A DNA stretch of 64,000 bases. Source: Lingula anatina. Taxonomy: Eukaryota > Brachiopoda > Lingulata > Lingulida > Lingulidae. The notes under the pieces were generated by a model. That model ran no database searches. It was not told the origin of the DNA and saw nothing but the letters and a program-made list of their open reading frames with translations. The stretch spans positions 1-64,000 of the forward strand of contig NW_019775399.1 of NCBI RefSeq assembly GCF_001039355.2, given 5' to 3'. Made by a program: the position numbers and the translations under genes. Shown here one piece after another: positions 1-12,612 of the stretch (position 1 is the first letter of the stretch; each line of letters starts with the position of its first letter).

Positions 1-778
1 TAACTGCGTGAACACAGCTGCTACTTTCTGCCTCAAAAATAAAGGCATCCGGTTTTCCGCTGAACTCAATTTGCGCGGAGGGGAAGCAAGGTGTGTTAAT
101 ATCTTTAGTTGATTTTTAAGCGTGTCAGTTAAGGCGAAATTAAGAAGACTGGCTTGTAATGAACACTATTAGCGCCTGTCAAGTGTGCTGAAATACAATA
201 TTGACGAAGCGCGTTTTTTTAACAAAAAACCGGACATGTTGCAAAAGGACTCCCGTTTACTCAGACGTAGGCATCGTTCAGTTAGTATTCTTAATGTATT
301 ACTCATACATGAAAGGCCTTAGGCGAGGTTCCATTAACTCGTGGCGTGAAGCTCAAATATTTAAAAGTGTTTATTTAGATTCATATTTAAAACAAGTGCT
401 CATGTACATCCATTCCGCTTACAGATATAGGTAGACATTTGACTTAAAATAAGCACGTGTATTTTTCGGTAATCTGATGATCTCGAAGCTGTAGCCATAG
501 GGTATATAAGTACTGGAAATTAATAACTGAGATATAGCTCCAAACAGAACTCTGTGTGCAGATTGGCACTGGAAATGTTTAAAGGAAGATATACAAGTAA
601 AAAAGGACCTCATACCGTACACCGTACCCTAAAGACCTCTCCCTGACACCTGCAGTCTGCGCGCTTTATCTACCTGTGTTTTCATCCTCAATAAAAAAGA
701 GAAATATGTTCCCTGGAGCGGAAATGCGTGCAATGTACGAACATAAAAGAATTATTATTACTTCATGCATTATTAGTA

Positions 779-811
<33 letters not shown>

Positions 812-1597
812 ATATTTATTCACTTGTCATGGTACCGTACAGCAATTCGCAACATGGATGATACACTTTTTTAATAATAATAATAATAATCTCATATGTA
901 TCATTTTAATTAGTTTTATTATAATAATAAATATTTCCCATGTGATGTTAATATTTCGGCAAGTTTACAGTATTTTACACAGTTGCTCCCTCTACAATAT
1001 CCCTGCGTTTGCAAGTCCTATCAAAAATTTCTGGTTTTTGTTAACATTACTTTCGAAATGCATATACAGAGACAGGTGGATTTCACTTGTGACGGCAATA
1101 ATCAGAAATTCGGAACACGAGACTTTGTTTGTAGATCGTGATTTTTCTGTAATTTTATCGTCCAATTCGCATAGTAGGCCTATATGCCTTTTAACAGAAA
1201 TTTTATAAGACAGAGATCTTTTAAGTACACAAGTGATACAACACGCTGAGTGTAAAACACACCCTTTGGTGCAGTGTTATCAGAGGGCAGCAATACTACA
1301 AACTTGACCGTGCTGCACGCTTTGAAAACAAACACGACACCGACCAATACAAAGATGGAACTAGAGACCACGAGTCGGGACTGTTATCTAAACAGCTCGC
1401 TGTAGTGAGCTTTTTGTTACGGGAGTGTTCATAGTTTCTTAGGGAGCATTCTGCACTGAAATTGCGGTATAATGGGCTATTATTTAAAGTGTGGGGGAGA
1501 TTAGAGTGCACCAAAGGTGTGTATGCGCGTGTGTTAGTATATTGTTTTGGACCCCTCCCCCTTCTTAGGTATAGCCAGAACAGTTTCTGTTTGATCG

Positions 1598-1666
1598 TCT
1601 CTCTCTCTCTCTTTCTCTCTCTCCCTCTCTCTCTCTTTCTCTCTCCCTCACACACACACACACACG
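1598..1666. repeat. CT/CA compound microsatellite
   Basis: An imperfect CT dinucleotide run with TTT and CCC interruptions passes directly into a CA run. It accounts for the arginine/glutamate-rich and serine/leucine-rich frames read across it on both strands. Confidence 0.9.
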
Positions 1667-4600
1667 CACGCGCAAACTCACCTGGTGTTGTTGTAGATCT
1701 CCGCCAGTGCCTTCGCCTCCACCCTCCGCGTTCACCGGCACTACCCTTGAGGAGTAGATCCACAGAAAACAGCCACACCATTACTGTCACTAGCCCAGTT
1801 TTACTCTGGAAACTTTTCGCCATATTAAACGCCGTTTAAGTCAAACCTTAAGCCCTTCCTTTTGTCTATTGATTAATCACCCGGTGTTAGCACTGTTTGT
1901 CAGACGCCGCTGGTATTAACTTTATATAGAACAATTAGCCTTCATAGCCCCGAGTCTTTAACTATCCTTTTCTTAATGGTTGACGACCTCGTTAAAACTT
2001 GATTTAATGAATTAATGTGCCGAAACTTTGAAGTCTCTCTTCCCCTATTCCTTATTCTCTCTCGTCACTCTCTCCAGCCTTGGCCCAGAATACTCAATAT
2101 ATATATACATATATATACACTACGTGTGTACTGACTGCTGTGACTGCTTTGGTGATTGTGAATCAGTTTCGATGAATGCGTATATACATAGGTCTCATAA
2201 TCCGGGATCCCTGTTCAGCGTGGGCATACGCCAGTTTCTATGTAGTCACCTGTATTGCTCCCGCTGGCACCACTTATTGCTCCATGGACGCTAGTGGCAA
2301 TTTCGTAGCAGTTTTATTTGTTCGGTGTGGTTAAGAATCCTATGTCGTGTTTCAGCCCTGGGTATAAGAAGTAGCGCATACCTAGCTATTGCATGTTAAT
2401 TCTTCGTGACGTTCACCGGCGTTAAATCCTGTGGCGCCTCAACTGAAACAAAGAAATATAGATTTGCGTAAACCGATTTGCTCCCGTGAAGTTGGTCGGT
2501 TCAAATTCAATGTTGATACCACAAGGAACAATGAACGAGTCAGCTGAAACAGAAACATTGATCAGTGTAAACAACTTTGCACTTAATGTTCTGAAACTGG
2601 TAAGAATTTTGTTCGAGTTTTGTCGCCTTTTAAACAACGAATAACTTATACATTCCTCTACAGAAACAGAAATGAAATATTTATAAACCAGCAAAGGCTA
2701 GTTGCTATCTATTTCTGGTATTTTATAGATGTCACTTTGTTCAGTCTGCACAGCGTCAAACTATGACGCTAATCAGACGTCTTCGGTCGGCGGCTAGTAC
2801 GTCAGAAATTCCTCCGTCACACCAGATAATTTTATAGGACGTGCTCACACTAAACTCAGATAGCCCGAACCCGAATTCCGTCTGTTGTCCTAACAAAAAA
2901 AAAAAAAAAAGGCTGACCTTAAAATATAACTTTATGCACCAGTTATCAGAGCACATTTTTATTCCGCTGAGATTTCCAATCGAAAATCTTCTTTTAAGAT
3001 TTACGTTGTGTGGACACCAGCTTGGGATACAACTGATCTGCTTTTGTCATTAAGACCGATTCGCTATGTCCTTAGAGTGAACGCAGCTTTGTATTTTTCT
3101 CACCAGACTCATTCACCATGGTCATTATCAGGCAGAAACAGAAGTTGCAGCTCGGCTGATACGCGGTCGTTCTCCGGATCTCGTTCCGTTCCGGTTCACT
3201 GGCCACTCCAAGTCACGATAATATGGCTCGATTATGGTTACTGTGGATGATCGGTACCCTGGGTTTCACAGTTATTTCTGCGCCCCCCTCCCCTCTCCAG
3301 CATAAGAGTTATATGGATTATTTTAGAGAACACCAAATATTGGGTGAGAGTTGATGACTCAAGGAACACAGTCGATACATAATTGTGGGTTTCCCTTAGT
3401 AATGAAATCATGTCTTTGTAAACACACGTTGTTGTTCAGCCCCTCAGTATCAGTGCACTCACTTTGTCCAGAGCATACATGTGCAATGTTGATACATACA
3501 CTCGGCCAATAAAGTTCGGAAACGTCGTTATTTTGAATAATTATAAAATTACCATAGGAGCTAAGGTAAATATATTTTTACCAAATATTGATGGATAATG
3601 CACCCATCAACCGTTACTTTATTATATACACCGACAGACAGCTTATATGACAAAAGGAATAAACTGACCTTTCTCTGACACTCAGGTTGACAAAGAGTGT
3701 GATGACAGAGGAAAGCCACTGACAGTGCTCTGACACAAACAGAGTGACACACAGCGTAATAATAAAGTAAAGAAAAAACAGATCACTGGTTTTTCAGGAC
3801 GAAGAAATTACATTTATATATCTCTCTTTCACTCAGCGTTCTGCGTCGCTAAACATTTTCTACGTCGAGTCTCATTTTATGCTAAACACGTGTCCACAAC
3901 GTACTTACAGATGCGTTTATTCCAATACCCAGCACAACGTAAGTTGCCTCCCTGGCTTCAACGCGTTCACGTTATGCCAGCTTTCCAGATAACCGCACAC
4001 ACGCGGCTTTAACGTCTTTATTATACACTATTGACCGTTCACTCTTCCCGGTGAAGTGGTCGTCGTTCGTGTAGTGTTATCGCTCTTCAGGAAATACTTA
4101 CCTATTGATCACCCATTTCCCGTAGAGAGAACGACAGCCTCCTAGGCACTGTATTTCCAGAGGGTCATTTTGTATGTAGAATTGTTATCAGACACAATTA
4201 GAGCGCTTCGAAAACACGAACTGTAATTCAATTATTTTGCCATTAAGGTGCCTGGAAACGATAATTAAAAAAAGGGGGAGAGAGAGAGTGAGAGAGAGAG
4301 CTGCGCTTCCACTACGATGTCTTTCTCAAAAATAAAACCTACCGGTTGTATTGTGCCATTGCTGTACCACTTAGTTCATAGGCTGCGGCTTTCTAACAGG
4401 AGACCAGGAAATTCGAACCATACTTCCTCTAAACCCCACCGTGTCTTTAATAACTCTCTCATCCTTAATTGAACTCTATGTATCCACTACCGTGTCCTTT
4501 GCTAGGTCTAGTATATAAGGTGGAAGTAGTGTCGGAATGCGTGGTGGTATGATATATCAGCTTCTCACTAGCTCGTCCAGATAATCTTACCTGTACATAT

Positions 4601-4855
4601 GACTCATTCATTCATTCATTCGTCTTCCACTGCCAAATCTCCCCGGCGGCGAGGGGACGAACTGTGGGGCTACGAAACGGGTGACCCGGAACGCGGTCAG
4701 AAACGTGTGGGCGTTAAGCCGTTCCGTGGGCGAAGTGAACAAAATATCTTAAAGTTATTTTTACAATTTTTTAATTAACGTTTCAGATGCTTTAGTTTCT
4801 GCTTTAGTCCGCTCGCCTTAATATTTTTTCAATTATAAAAGGTACCCATGCCCCG

Positions 4856-4858
<3 letters not shown>

Positions 4859-4929
<71 letters not shown>
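4859..4929. repeat. AC/AG compound microsatellite
   Basis: About 17 AC units are followed by about 18 AG units. The apparent 66-residue minus-strand frame over this stretch is repeat translation. Confidence 0.95.
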
Positions 4930-4930
<1 letters not shown>

Positions 4931-6146
4931 GGAGAGAGACTTAATGTACACCGAGTTGGGATTGGTTGTTTTTTCCACTTTGAAACCGATAAAAAATTAA
5001 ACACTTCTGACAGACCGCGAATATCTAAATGTTTTCACACTATAGGGAACAGCATTGTTTTCTACATTCTCATGTCTGCTTTAAATTATGTAACTGATCG
5101 TATTTCCCCTTATTACCTGGATCTCAAAGTGCGGTTCAGTATTCTGTTTCTGATTCCCTTAATTCTTTTTTTCGATAAATGAGCGTAATGAATCGCTACA
5201 GAAAGTGTGGGGAACTTAAACATGAAATAGTCAACAAATAGACTTCTTATGTGAGTATGGCTCGGCATAACTGTCACCTAGTTTTATCTATACAAACATA
5301 ATTTAGTATTGTTAGCTCAAATGTTACCGTAACTGTGGAAACAAGTGACGATTTCTGCTCATCTGTTTTTATCCTTCGTTCATGAACACTTCTTCCCTCA
5401 CGAGATAGGGGGCTTATATTTATAAAAATATAAGCAGAATGTGAAACTTTAGAAACCGTTTTGGTCCAACCGCTCACCTGCGTGGACAGCCTTGTTTTAA
5501 AAACGTAACTTCCAGTCGACTTCTTCTTTGTCATAGTCCAAACCAGGCAGTGCTTTGTTACATTAAATACTTTTACTCATTCTTAGACAAGATCCAAAAC
5601 ATCGGATAAAGAAGAGTATTTTAAGACAGAGGAGTCATCAATTTACCAGGAAACAAAATCGACGTTTTTATCGGACTTGCTCGTTTATATTTGCCGTGCT
5701 CAGCTGTGTTCATAAAACTTAATACAATTTATGGATCTGGGTTTCTGAGTAAGAACAGGCAACCGGTATGGTTACGACACTTGATAATATGTAAATGATA
5801 AAATAACACGCATATAGCCTTAGGCGTATCACTTAGTAACGTATCATAAATATTCAATATCAAATTCCATGTTATAATCGATATAAAATGCACGAAGACA
5901 AAAGCTTTTTTTTCATTTTAGGGGAAGAGGAGAAGACGTAGGAACAAACTCCCTTCCTTGTGTTTTTCTTGAAACTCATTCAAAAATAACGTAGCGTCAG
6001 GATAGGGATAATCAGAGATAGTCAAAGGGTCCTTTCCCAATGAATATAAGTCCTTGATCGGCCTAGCCGATACTGTCTTTGGAAATGAACCCCTAAATGA
6101 AGGCTGGCTGTACTGCGTGACGCCACAAGGGATTAGAAATGTGCCA

Positions 6147-6314
6147 CAGGGGCGGATCCAGAGATATTTTCTGAGAGTCTTCCATATTATATTTGTTGAT
6201 CCATCTTCCATTTTTGACCGTCTTCCGACAGAAAAAATTAGATACCCGTCAATGTAAACTTGAAAATCTGACCGTCTTCTGGAAGACCCAGAAGACGGCC
6301 TAAATCCGCCCCAT
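6147..6314 (+). mobile_element. Short hAT-like non-autonomous element, copy 1
   Basis: A block of about 166 bp starts CAGGGGCGGATCCAGAG and ends TAAATCCGCCCC, so the ends are inverted repeats. It has two close relatives at 10848-11026 and 41295-41463. The interior contains GACCGTCTTCCGACAG-like and GAAGACGGCC-like segments that partly fold back. No transposase frame is present. The terminal TG expected at the right end reads AT and no clear target duplication remains, so this is the oldest-looking of the three copies. The CAGGGGCGGAT terminus is typical of hAT-superfamily ends; that assignment is inferred. Confidence 0.75.
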
Positions 6315-7357
6315 TGTGGGTGAGGTTGGGTCACTCTCTTAGCATAAGGATGAACTTCTGTGGGCCGGGATTGTCACCCTAGATAGCAATACAAAAATGA
6401 CATGCAATATGTTGTAAAAAAAGTTGTTCAAAAGCCTGCAAAATTGAGAAGAAAACCACCAGCAAAATATCGTTGGATAATTTCCGCCATTTTTTATTCG
6501 TTGCTGCACCACCTAGTCTGGCATTATTTTAACCCCACTATCCTCTATACCTTTTGAGATCTGATGAATTTTACGCTAGATTGCTACACTCAGGGCTTTC
6601 TCGGACGATTCCCATTGGGAAGGGAGGATAGGGTGATTGTGTTAGTGAGATGCGGAACACCTAACGCAATACACAAGGTCCGGTGTCAAGCACGCTGGAG
6701 TTCCCATTGAATTTTACAGGTAACAACCGCTTTAGAGTTTTGCTCCACTAACGTTACACTTACCCTAGCTTGTATGGCACTGGCTTTCAAAATTAAAATG
6801 AACAATAACAACAAAAACTAAACGAAATAGTAATCAAATAATTCAGTGTTTGATTTAATTCATAGTTATCTTGATGTAATTATACACTTTCCACTGTTAC
6901 AATACACAAATAAATTAAGAGGAAAAATGCTCTTGCTTTCCTAAGAAATGTTCCAATTATATAATGGTAAACCTACAAGGAAATATCTTTATAAATGGCA
7001 TATGATATATTATTTATTGGTGTACGGATATCTTTTTTTTTTTCTTTTTTCAACATTGGACTGAGACAAAATTGTCACAAGAAACAGGTTCCCTGCTGAT
7101 TCTTGACAATATGTAAGAGTTCTGAGTACCGAAGTAGGAGTTTTGAGTATTCAATGTTATTACAGATAAATAAAATATCATTGAATCATAAATAAGTTAC
7201 TTGTGCACAGAAATAAGCTAATAACATAATGCGTAGATAATTGAAAGTCGAATTTTGTAGAAATAATAAAAAATTAATCAAATGTTCCATAAATAATTGG
7301 AACAATTGATTCTTTCATAAATACTGGTAACAGAAAAATCAACCAATTAATCCCTTC

Positions 7358-7359
<2 letters not shown>

Positions 7360-7388
<29 letters not shown>
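7360..7388. repeat. AAAT microsatellite
   Basis: Tandem AAAT units lie just downstream of the 3' end of the minus-strand gene A. Confidence 0.9.
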
Positions 7389-7531
7389 CGCAGAAATTAT
7401 GTTAATGGTGAAAACTAACATAGCCCATGGAAAACAAAAAATGTTCTCACATCATTCCAATGTTCTATTTATAACTGCTCACAAACAAGATGAAGAACTG
7501 CTTTTAGCAAAACATGGACCACATCACAAGT

Positions 7532-10497
7532 TTAACGTACGACTGAGCTACACAAACACCATCTGATTGGTGGAAAAAAAGACAAGCACTTAATACAACC
7601 ACTAACTGGGCCAGATTTCTTCTTTTTAAACTTAAACTTGGGGGGAGGCAGACTATCCTCTGATAGGACAGATTCATTCAAAACTGCATAGGGGGCCGCA
7701 GCAGTGAAATCAGGGGCTCCCTTGAATGAGACCGTATATACTGACGATTGAGGAGACTGGACCGTGGGGCTGAAATAACAGGTTCCTGGCTGTAAACAAA
7801 TGCTCGACTGTGAAGCATTATTATTCTCACGTGCTCTGTTCTGTGAATTCAAACGGGCAACAGTAGGTTTCTTGCCTTCTCTAGGGGGTGTTGTGGTGAG
7901 ATCTCCAAGTTCAAAATCATCTCGCCAAGTATCTGGCTCTTGCTTTTTGACACTGTCTGACTGTTCTTTATGGACACTAGATGGCGTTGATGTTCCTTTT
8001 GGTGGTGACACAGGCGGTTTGATAGGAATACGGCCGCTGTTGGATGAGGGTGATGATTTGACATCCGACTTCGATTTCCATTTGAAAAATGTCCATTTCT
8101 TTGAATCATCATTAACACCGTCACCACCATAATTGCCATCTTCTTCTGAATTAGAGGAACTTGTGTAAGGAAAAAATTAAAAGGAAAAATATCAAATCAA
8201 ATGTTATCAAATTTTCTCAAATTTTCCAGTTAATCTATATATAAATAATAATTATTCATAGCCATTTAAGTTAAGCAAAGTTAACATAATTTTTCAGCTA
8301 ATGCCTAAGGAAAAAAATCAGCAAAACAAGGTATGACAGAGATAAATGATTTAGTAATAATTCAAGTTACAAGGTGATTTTTGATGCAAAGATGTCACAC
8401 AAACCACATTTTCAGATAAAATATTAGACATACTGAGCTTAATAATGCATACTGAAGGAAATAATGATAATAACACTAATTATTAATACTGGTAAAAATG
8501 CTATGTACGCACACTCTCCTTACTAAAAAATCAAGTGTTGTCTATATTAAATGCATACCTGTTGCTCTTAAGAGCTGTCCTCATCTTGTTGCCCTCTCCT
8601 AGTACTACAGGGTCGTAGCAGTGCCTGAGCATCATCTCCTCAACCACGGGAAGCACAAAGGACTGGATGTAGTCAATGACAAGATGGCCACTGCAGGATT
8701 CCAGACCCTCCGATTCTGCTGTGTGTTCTTGCCCTGACAATTGATATTAAAATTAGAAAAATGATTATTAATTGACATGTATTGAAATTGGGCTTTTATA
8801 TTCTAGGACATTCACCCTGCAAATGGTCTTTTACTGAATGTTGTTTATTGATCAACAATACTCTTCATTTTAAATGACATAACTGTATTTAAAAAAATGT
8901 TCTTTCCTCCTCACTGTTCACATCATAATTAACCTGCTGATACTGGAAATTGCCAGCAGGAAATTTCCTCATGCAAAAACCACAAAGCTTTGCTTAAAAA
9001 ATGTATGTACACTTATGCAAAAATAGCACTTGCCGTAAAAGGTTTACTCACAGTTTGAGTAGAATGAAAATATGTAAAAAGTTGCACAAGAATCAGTTGA
9101 AATGTATTGATTTGTGATGAAATTTCACTGTGACTAAATGTGCCTAAGATCACTTTACAAACTCATTTAATTGAAAACTCTGTCAACAGAGTTTATGGTT
9201 TGAATTTTGAGGTCAAATTAAATAAAAATACTGAATATATTGGAAGAGGTGACTGGTCTCATACACACTTACAGTACGTACGGCATGAGCATGCAAACAC
9301 TTACATGCGCGTGCACAAACATGCACTCACACATACACACATCAGCTTAGACCCATACTGTACACACACATGCACTTACATGTACCTTCCTTGCCCAGCA
9401 CCTGTGCGGGTGAAGATGTCGTCACCGATGTCAAATTAGAGGTGACATTTGACAGGGCTTTAATTGCTGGCCGCACTACATCCAGGTTACTCTTGTGTCC
9501 ATTGATGGCTCGTAACAGTAATTCTGCTCCACTCTCCCCAACAGCTGGCTGGAATTTACCAGAAATAGACAGGACTTAAGTCTACTTCAAAAAACACTTA
9601 TTCTGACTAACCTCTATCAATCCAAACCATAAACTTAGTCTAGTTTAATTCAATCATCACTTGTAGTGAACATAATGCCATTCCTGTGATTTATGTCGGA
9701 AATAATCCATAGACATGTAATTAAGTTTCTTGAATTAGCAGGTATAAAATAATTGGTAACTCTTTCTATTTGCAAACTTTGATGTATTAAAAAAGCCCTT
9801 CAATTAGAGACTATAAATTTTCAAAATACAGTGAATCATGAATTGAACCCCCCCCCCACAAAATAAAAAAAATCTTTTTTCTATTTTTATTTAATCAAAT
9901 TGTTAAAGCCTCTTTCGTAGTACAATTGATGAGCTCATTATTTTCTTTGTTATCATGAAGAACACATATTACAGAATATTACCTTTTTATTTGGCAGTTG
10001 TTGATATGTGGCAATGTATGCCAATATGGTGCAGCCATGATGCTGAACCAGCGCGTGGCGGCTGTGGACCGCCATGACACCCATAACTGTGGCCGCCACT
10101 TGACACTCAATCATGACGGTCAGATTTTGAGTAAACTGGCCAAATATGCTAAGCAGCTGAAGACAAACAATTACATTTTCCACGGGGTCCTAAAAATAAA
10201 TGATAAAAATTATAAAGATTAATACAAAGTCAAAACATAAAAGTGAAAGCAACAGTTTCTTTTAAGAATGCATTGTTTTACCTCGAAACTCCAATACTAG
10301 GATTAGGATTTTCCAGTCAATTTCAACATATTATTTCATTACTTATGGAATTTTATAGAATAAATTAAGATACGTGAAAAACAGAAATACATGTTAAATG
10401 ACACCAAACTGGTACTGATACTATAAAATATTGTTTGGCCTGAATACAATTATACCCTCTATAACACACACATACACACAAATAAATAATTAAATAA

Positions 10498-10544
<47 letters not shown>

Positions 10545-12474
10545 CTATACCAAAGAGACCAGCAGCACATCCAGGAGCAGTTTAATCACTGGGCCATGCA
10601 AGGCAGTGGTGGAGGCATACTGATTTAGACACTTGTTATACTCTACTATAAACTTCAGCAGGATATCACGGTCAAGAATGGCCACGTCCTGAAATAAAGA
10701 CCAATTTAAACTTAAAGATGCAGGCAGGGGAAACTTGATAAAATATGTAAATCATAGCCTCTAAATCCAACAAGATGTTTATCAGAAAGAATAACTGAAA
10801 GAAACACAGTTTAGTCACATCATATCCCCCTAACAAATGATATTTGCCAGGGGCAGATTTAAGCAGTCTTCTGGGTCTTCCGGAAGACGGTCAGAATTTC
10901 AAGTCTTTTGAAGATTTTATATAGACGGCTATCTAACTTTTTCTGTCGGAAGACGGTCAAAAATGAGGATGGATCAACAAAGATAATTTGGAAGACTGTC
11001 AGAAAATATCTCTGGATCCACCCCTGTTTGCATATATATTTTCTGCTTACTTAAACATAAGAATTATAAATAAATACCTAATATGAAGTATCATTTCATA
11101 TAATTACTTAATAATAATCATTAAATTTATTAATCTATTCATTAATGCATGCACAAATAAATCACCTATTAAGAAATAATGGATGCATAAATGATTCAAA
11201 ATAAATAAATTTATCAGACTTTGAATAAAATAAAAAAGGGTCATTTTGCAAATTGCTAATTAAAAATAATCATATACATCCCTGTCCCAGCAACAGCAAT
11301 TATTATCAAAATAATAAAACCTCACCATTCAACTACTTGAATTTAGTACTGTAAATCACCCACATGCAGTTTATCCAAAACCTGTGAATCTCAGTGCATC
11401 AGTGAGATATATTATAAGGCCCCATTCAGATTGAGAAGAGCCGAGTGCTAGCTAGGTCGCGACCTAAATGAAAGGAAGACCGCTTAATCCTATAATGGTC
11501 TCTCTGCCTCTCACACGGCTCCCAACGCATCGTCCCTCGACCGGTTGAATTGAGCCGTGATTTAACTACTGTGTCCCTGCCGGGACGACGCGTGGGGAGG
11601 CGTGTGAGAGGCAGAGGGACCATTACAGGATAAAGCGGTCTTCCTTTCATGTAGGTCCGCCATATTTAGGTCGCAGCCTAGCTAGCACTCGGCTCTTCTC
11701 GATCTGAATGGGGCCTAATATACCTGCATGACTCTCACAATCTGGTCCATTTCCTGGGTGGTCAGGCGGCAGTGACTGTGCAAGAGAACCTGCTGGTTGA
11801 CATAAGATGAAGCCATACTGGCTATCTGTAATTACAACATATTGGTATTAATAATTATTGTTTTATTAACAAACTGCAAAATGCCCTTGAAATATTATCT
11901 GAAGGATTAAAGTCTAACAAATATATCAAAAGAAAAAAAAATTAACAATTCTGCCTTATTCACCAAAGTATAACCGAATAGTATCCAAAATTGTTGAATT
12001 TTTTTTTTAACATTCCCACTTTTGCATGCTGAATTTTCTATTTTTATCAACATAATTAAAATTTATTTGCCAGCCTCCATCTCCATTATGAAAGTGATTC
12101 AAAAGTTAAAACTTACTAAAATGGCTCTCTCTATAATCAACGCCCCCACCCCACCCCACCTGATCTGGCGTCTGAAGCTGTCTCACTAAGTCATAGTCTA
12201 AGTCTAGCAGCTGGGCATCAGGGGAGGATGACATGTTAATCCCAGAGCTACTGGTCACACTGGCCGGATACTGCCACCGACTCATGCGGTCAAACCCTGA
12301 CCACCCTTCTCTCCAGTAGCGGCTACTTGATTCACCATCTCCTCTTGGCGGTCGAGGCGACCTGTAAGTCTCGGTTATCTCTGTACTGTTGGTGCTGCAG
12401 GATTCGGTGACTTCTGTGATAATACGCTTTGGGCGTTTGGGCGTTCTTTCCATTATGTCAGACATGTCGGACAT
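7532..12474 (-). CDS. Gene A: armadillo-like repeat protein, 575 aa, 7 exons
   Basis: Coding exons in transcript order: 12474-12160 (the exon itself opens at 12529), 11825-11724, 10688-10551, 10189-9983, 9548-9386, 8733-8559, 8159-7532. All junctions are GT/AG, the phases agree, and the sum is 576 codons including the stop. Residues 1-100 are Ser/Arg-rich and probably disordered. Residues ~106-367 form a helical region with ATVMGVMA, VQHHGC and YQQLPNKK motifs typical of armadillo-type repeats of the LRRK2/ARMC6 style. The tail is Ser/Pro-rich and ends in a Lys cluster (KFKFKKKKSG). The start chosen is the first ATG in the first exon; a further upstream exon is possible because that exon has a good acceptor (TTTCATAG). 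It is a paralogue of the plus-strand gene B. The cellular role is unknown; a scaffold or protein-binding role is inferred. Confidence 0.8.
9853..10550 (-). repeat. Intron of gene A with CA/TG microsatellite (10501-10542)
   Basis: The AC run on the plus strand is a TG (UG in RNA) run on the transcribed strand. It begins 8 nt after the 5' splice site of the exon at 10551-10688. The rest of the stretch is AT-rich intron plus the exon at 9983-10189. Confidence 0.8.
10848..11026 (-). mobile_element. Short hAT-like non-autonomous element, copy 2, in gene A intron
   Basis: Reverse-oriented relative of the elements at 6147 and 41295. It starts CAGGGGCAGATTTAAG and ends GGATCCACCCCTG. The pentamer TTTGC lies directly on both flanks (10843-10847 and 11027-11031), which looks like a 5-bp target-site duplication. 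There is no coding capacity. Confidence 0.8.
11418..11715. mobile_element. PIF/Harbinger-like foldback MITE in gene A intron
   Basis: A 298-bp foldback element with long terminal inverted repeats: GGCCCCATTCAGATTGAG at the left and its near-complement ending GAATGGGGCC at the right. It is flanked by TAA on both sides (11415-11417 and 11716-11718), matching the TWA target preference of PIF/Harbinger transposons. The inverted homology continues inward past 100 bp per arm (GCCTCTCACACG versus CGTGTGAGAGGC). The right end lies only 5 bp from the 5' splice site at 11723. Confidence 0.85.
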
Positions 12475-12553
12475 ACTGGATGTGTGTTCCTGTTGGTTGA
12501 CTCTGGTGAGAGGTTCTTTGCAAAGAATACTATGAAAGTTGAAATAATATATT

Positions 12554-12555
<2 letters not shown>

Positions 12556-12608
<53 letters not shown>
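12556..12608. repeat. AT microsatellite
   Basis: A perfect TA dinucleotide run about 25 nt upstream, on the minus strand, of the acceptor of the first recognised exon of gene A. Confidence 0.95.

Positions 12609-12612
<4 letters not shown>

Larger units (their letters stand above)
1..7531. other. Left intergenic region, no recognisable gene
   Basis: I find no open reading frame here with convincing protein features or splice structure. The longest frames, such as 1296-1823 on the minus strand, translate simple repeats. The stretch holds an AGT repeat (about 773-811), a CT tract followed by CA (1598-1666), AC followed by AG (4859-4929), an AAAT tract (7360-7388) and a hAT-like element at 6147-6314. 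It may contain regulatory DNA or the end of a gene lying to the left, but nothing in it can be named. Confidence 0.6.

Noticed and set aside
1296-1823. 175-residue minus-strand frame
   Set aside because: It spans the CT/CA microsatellite and has no motif, splice partner or composition expected of a real protein.
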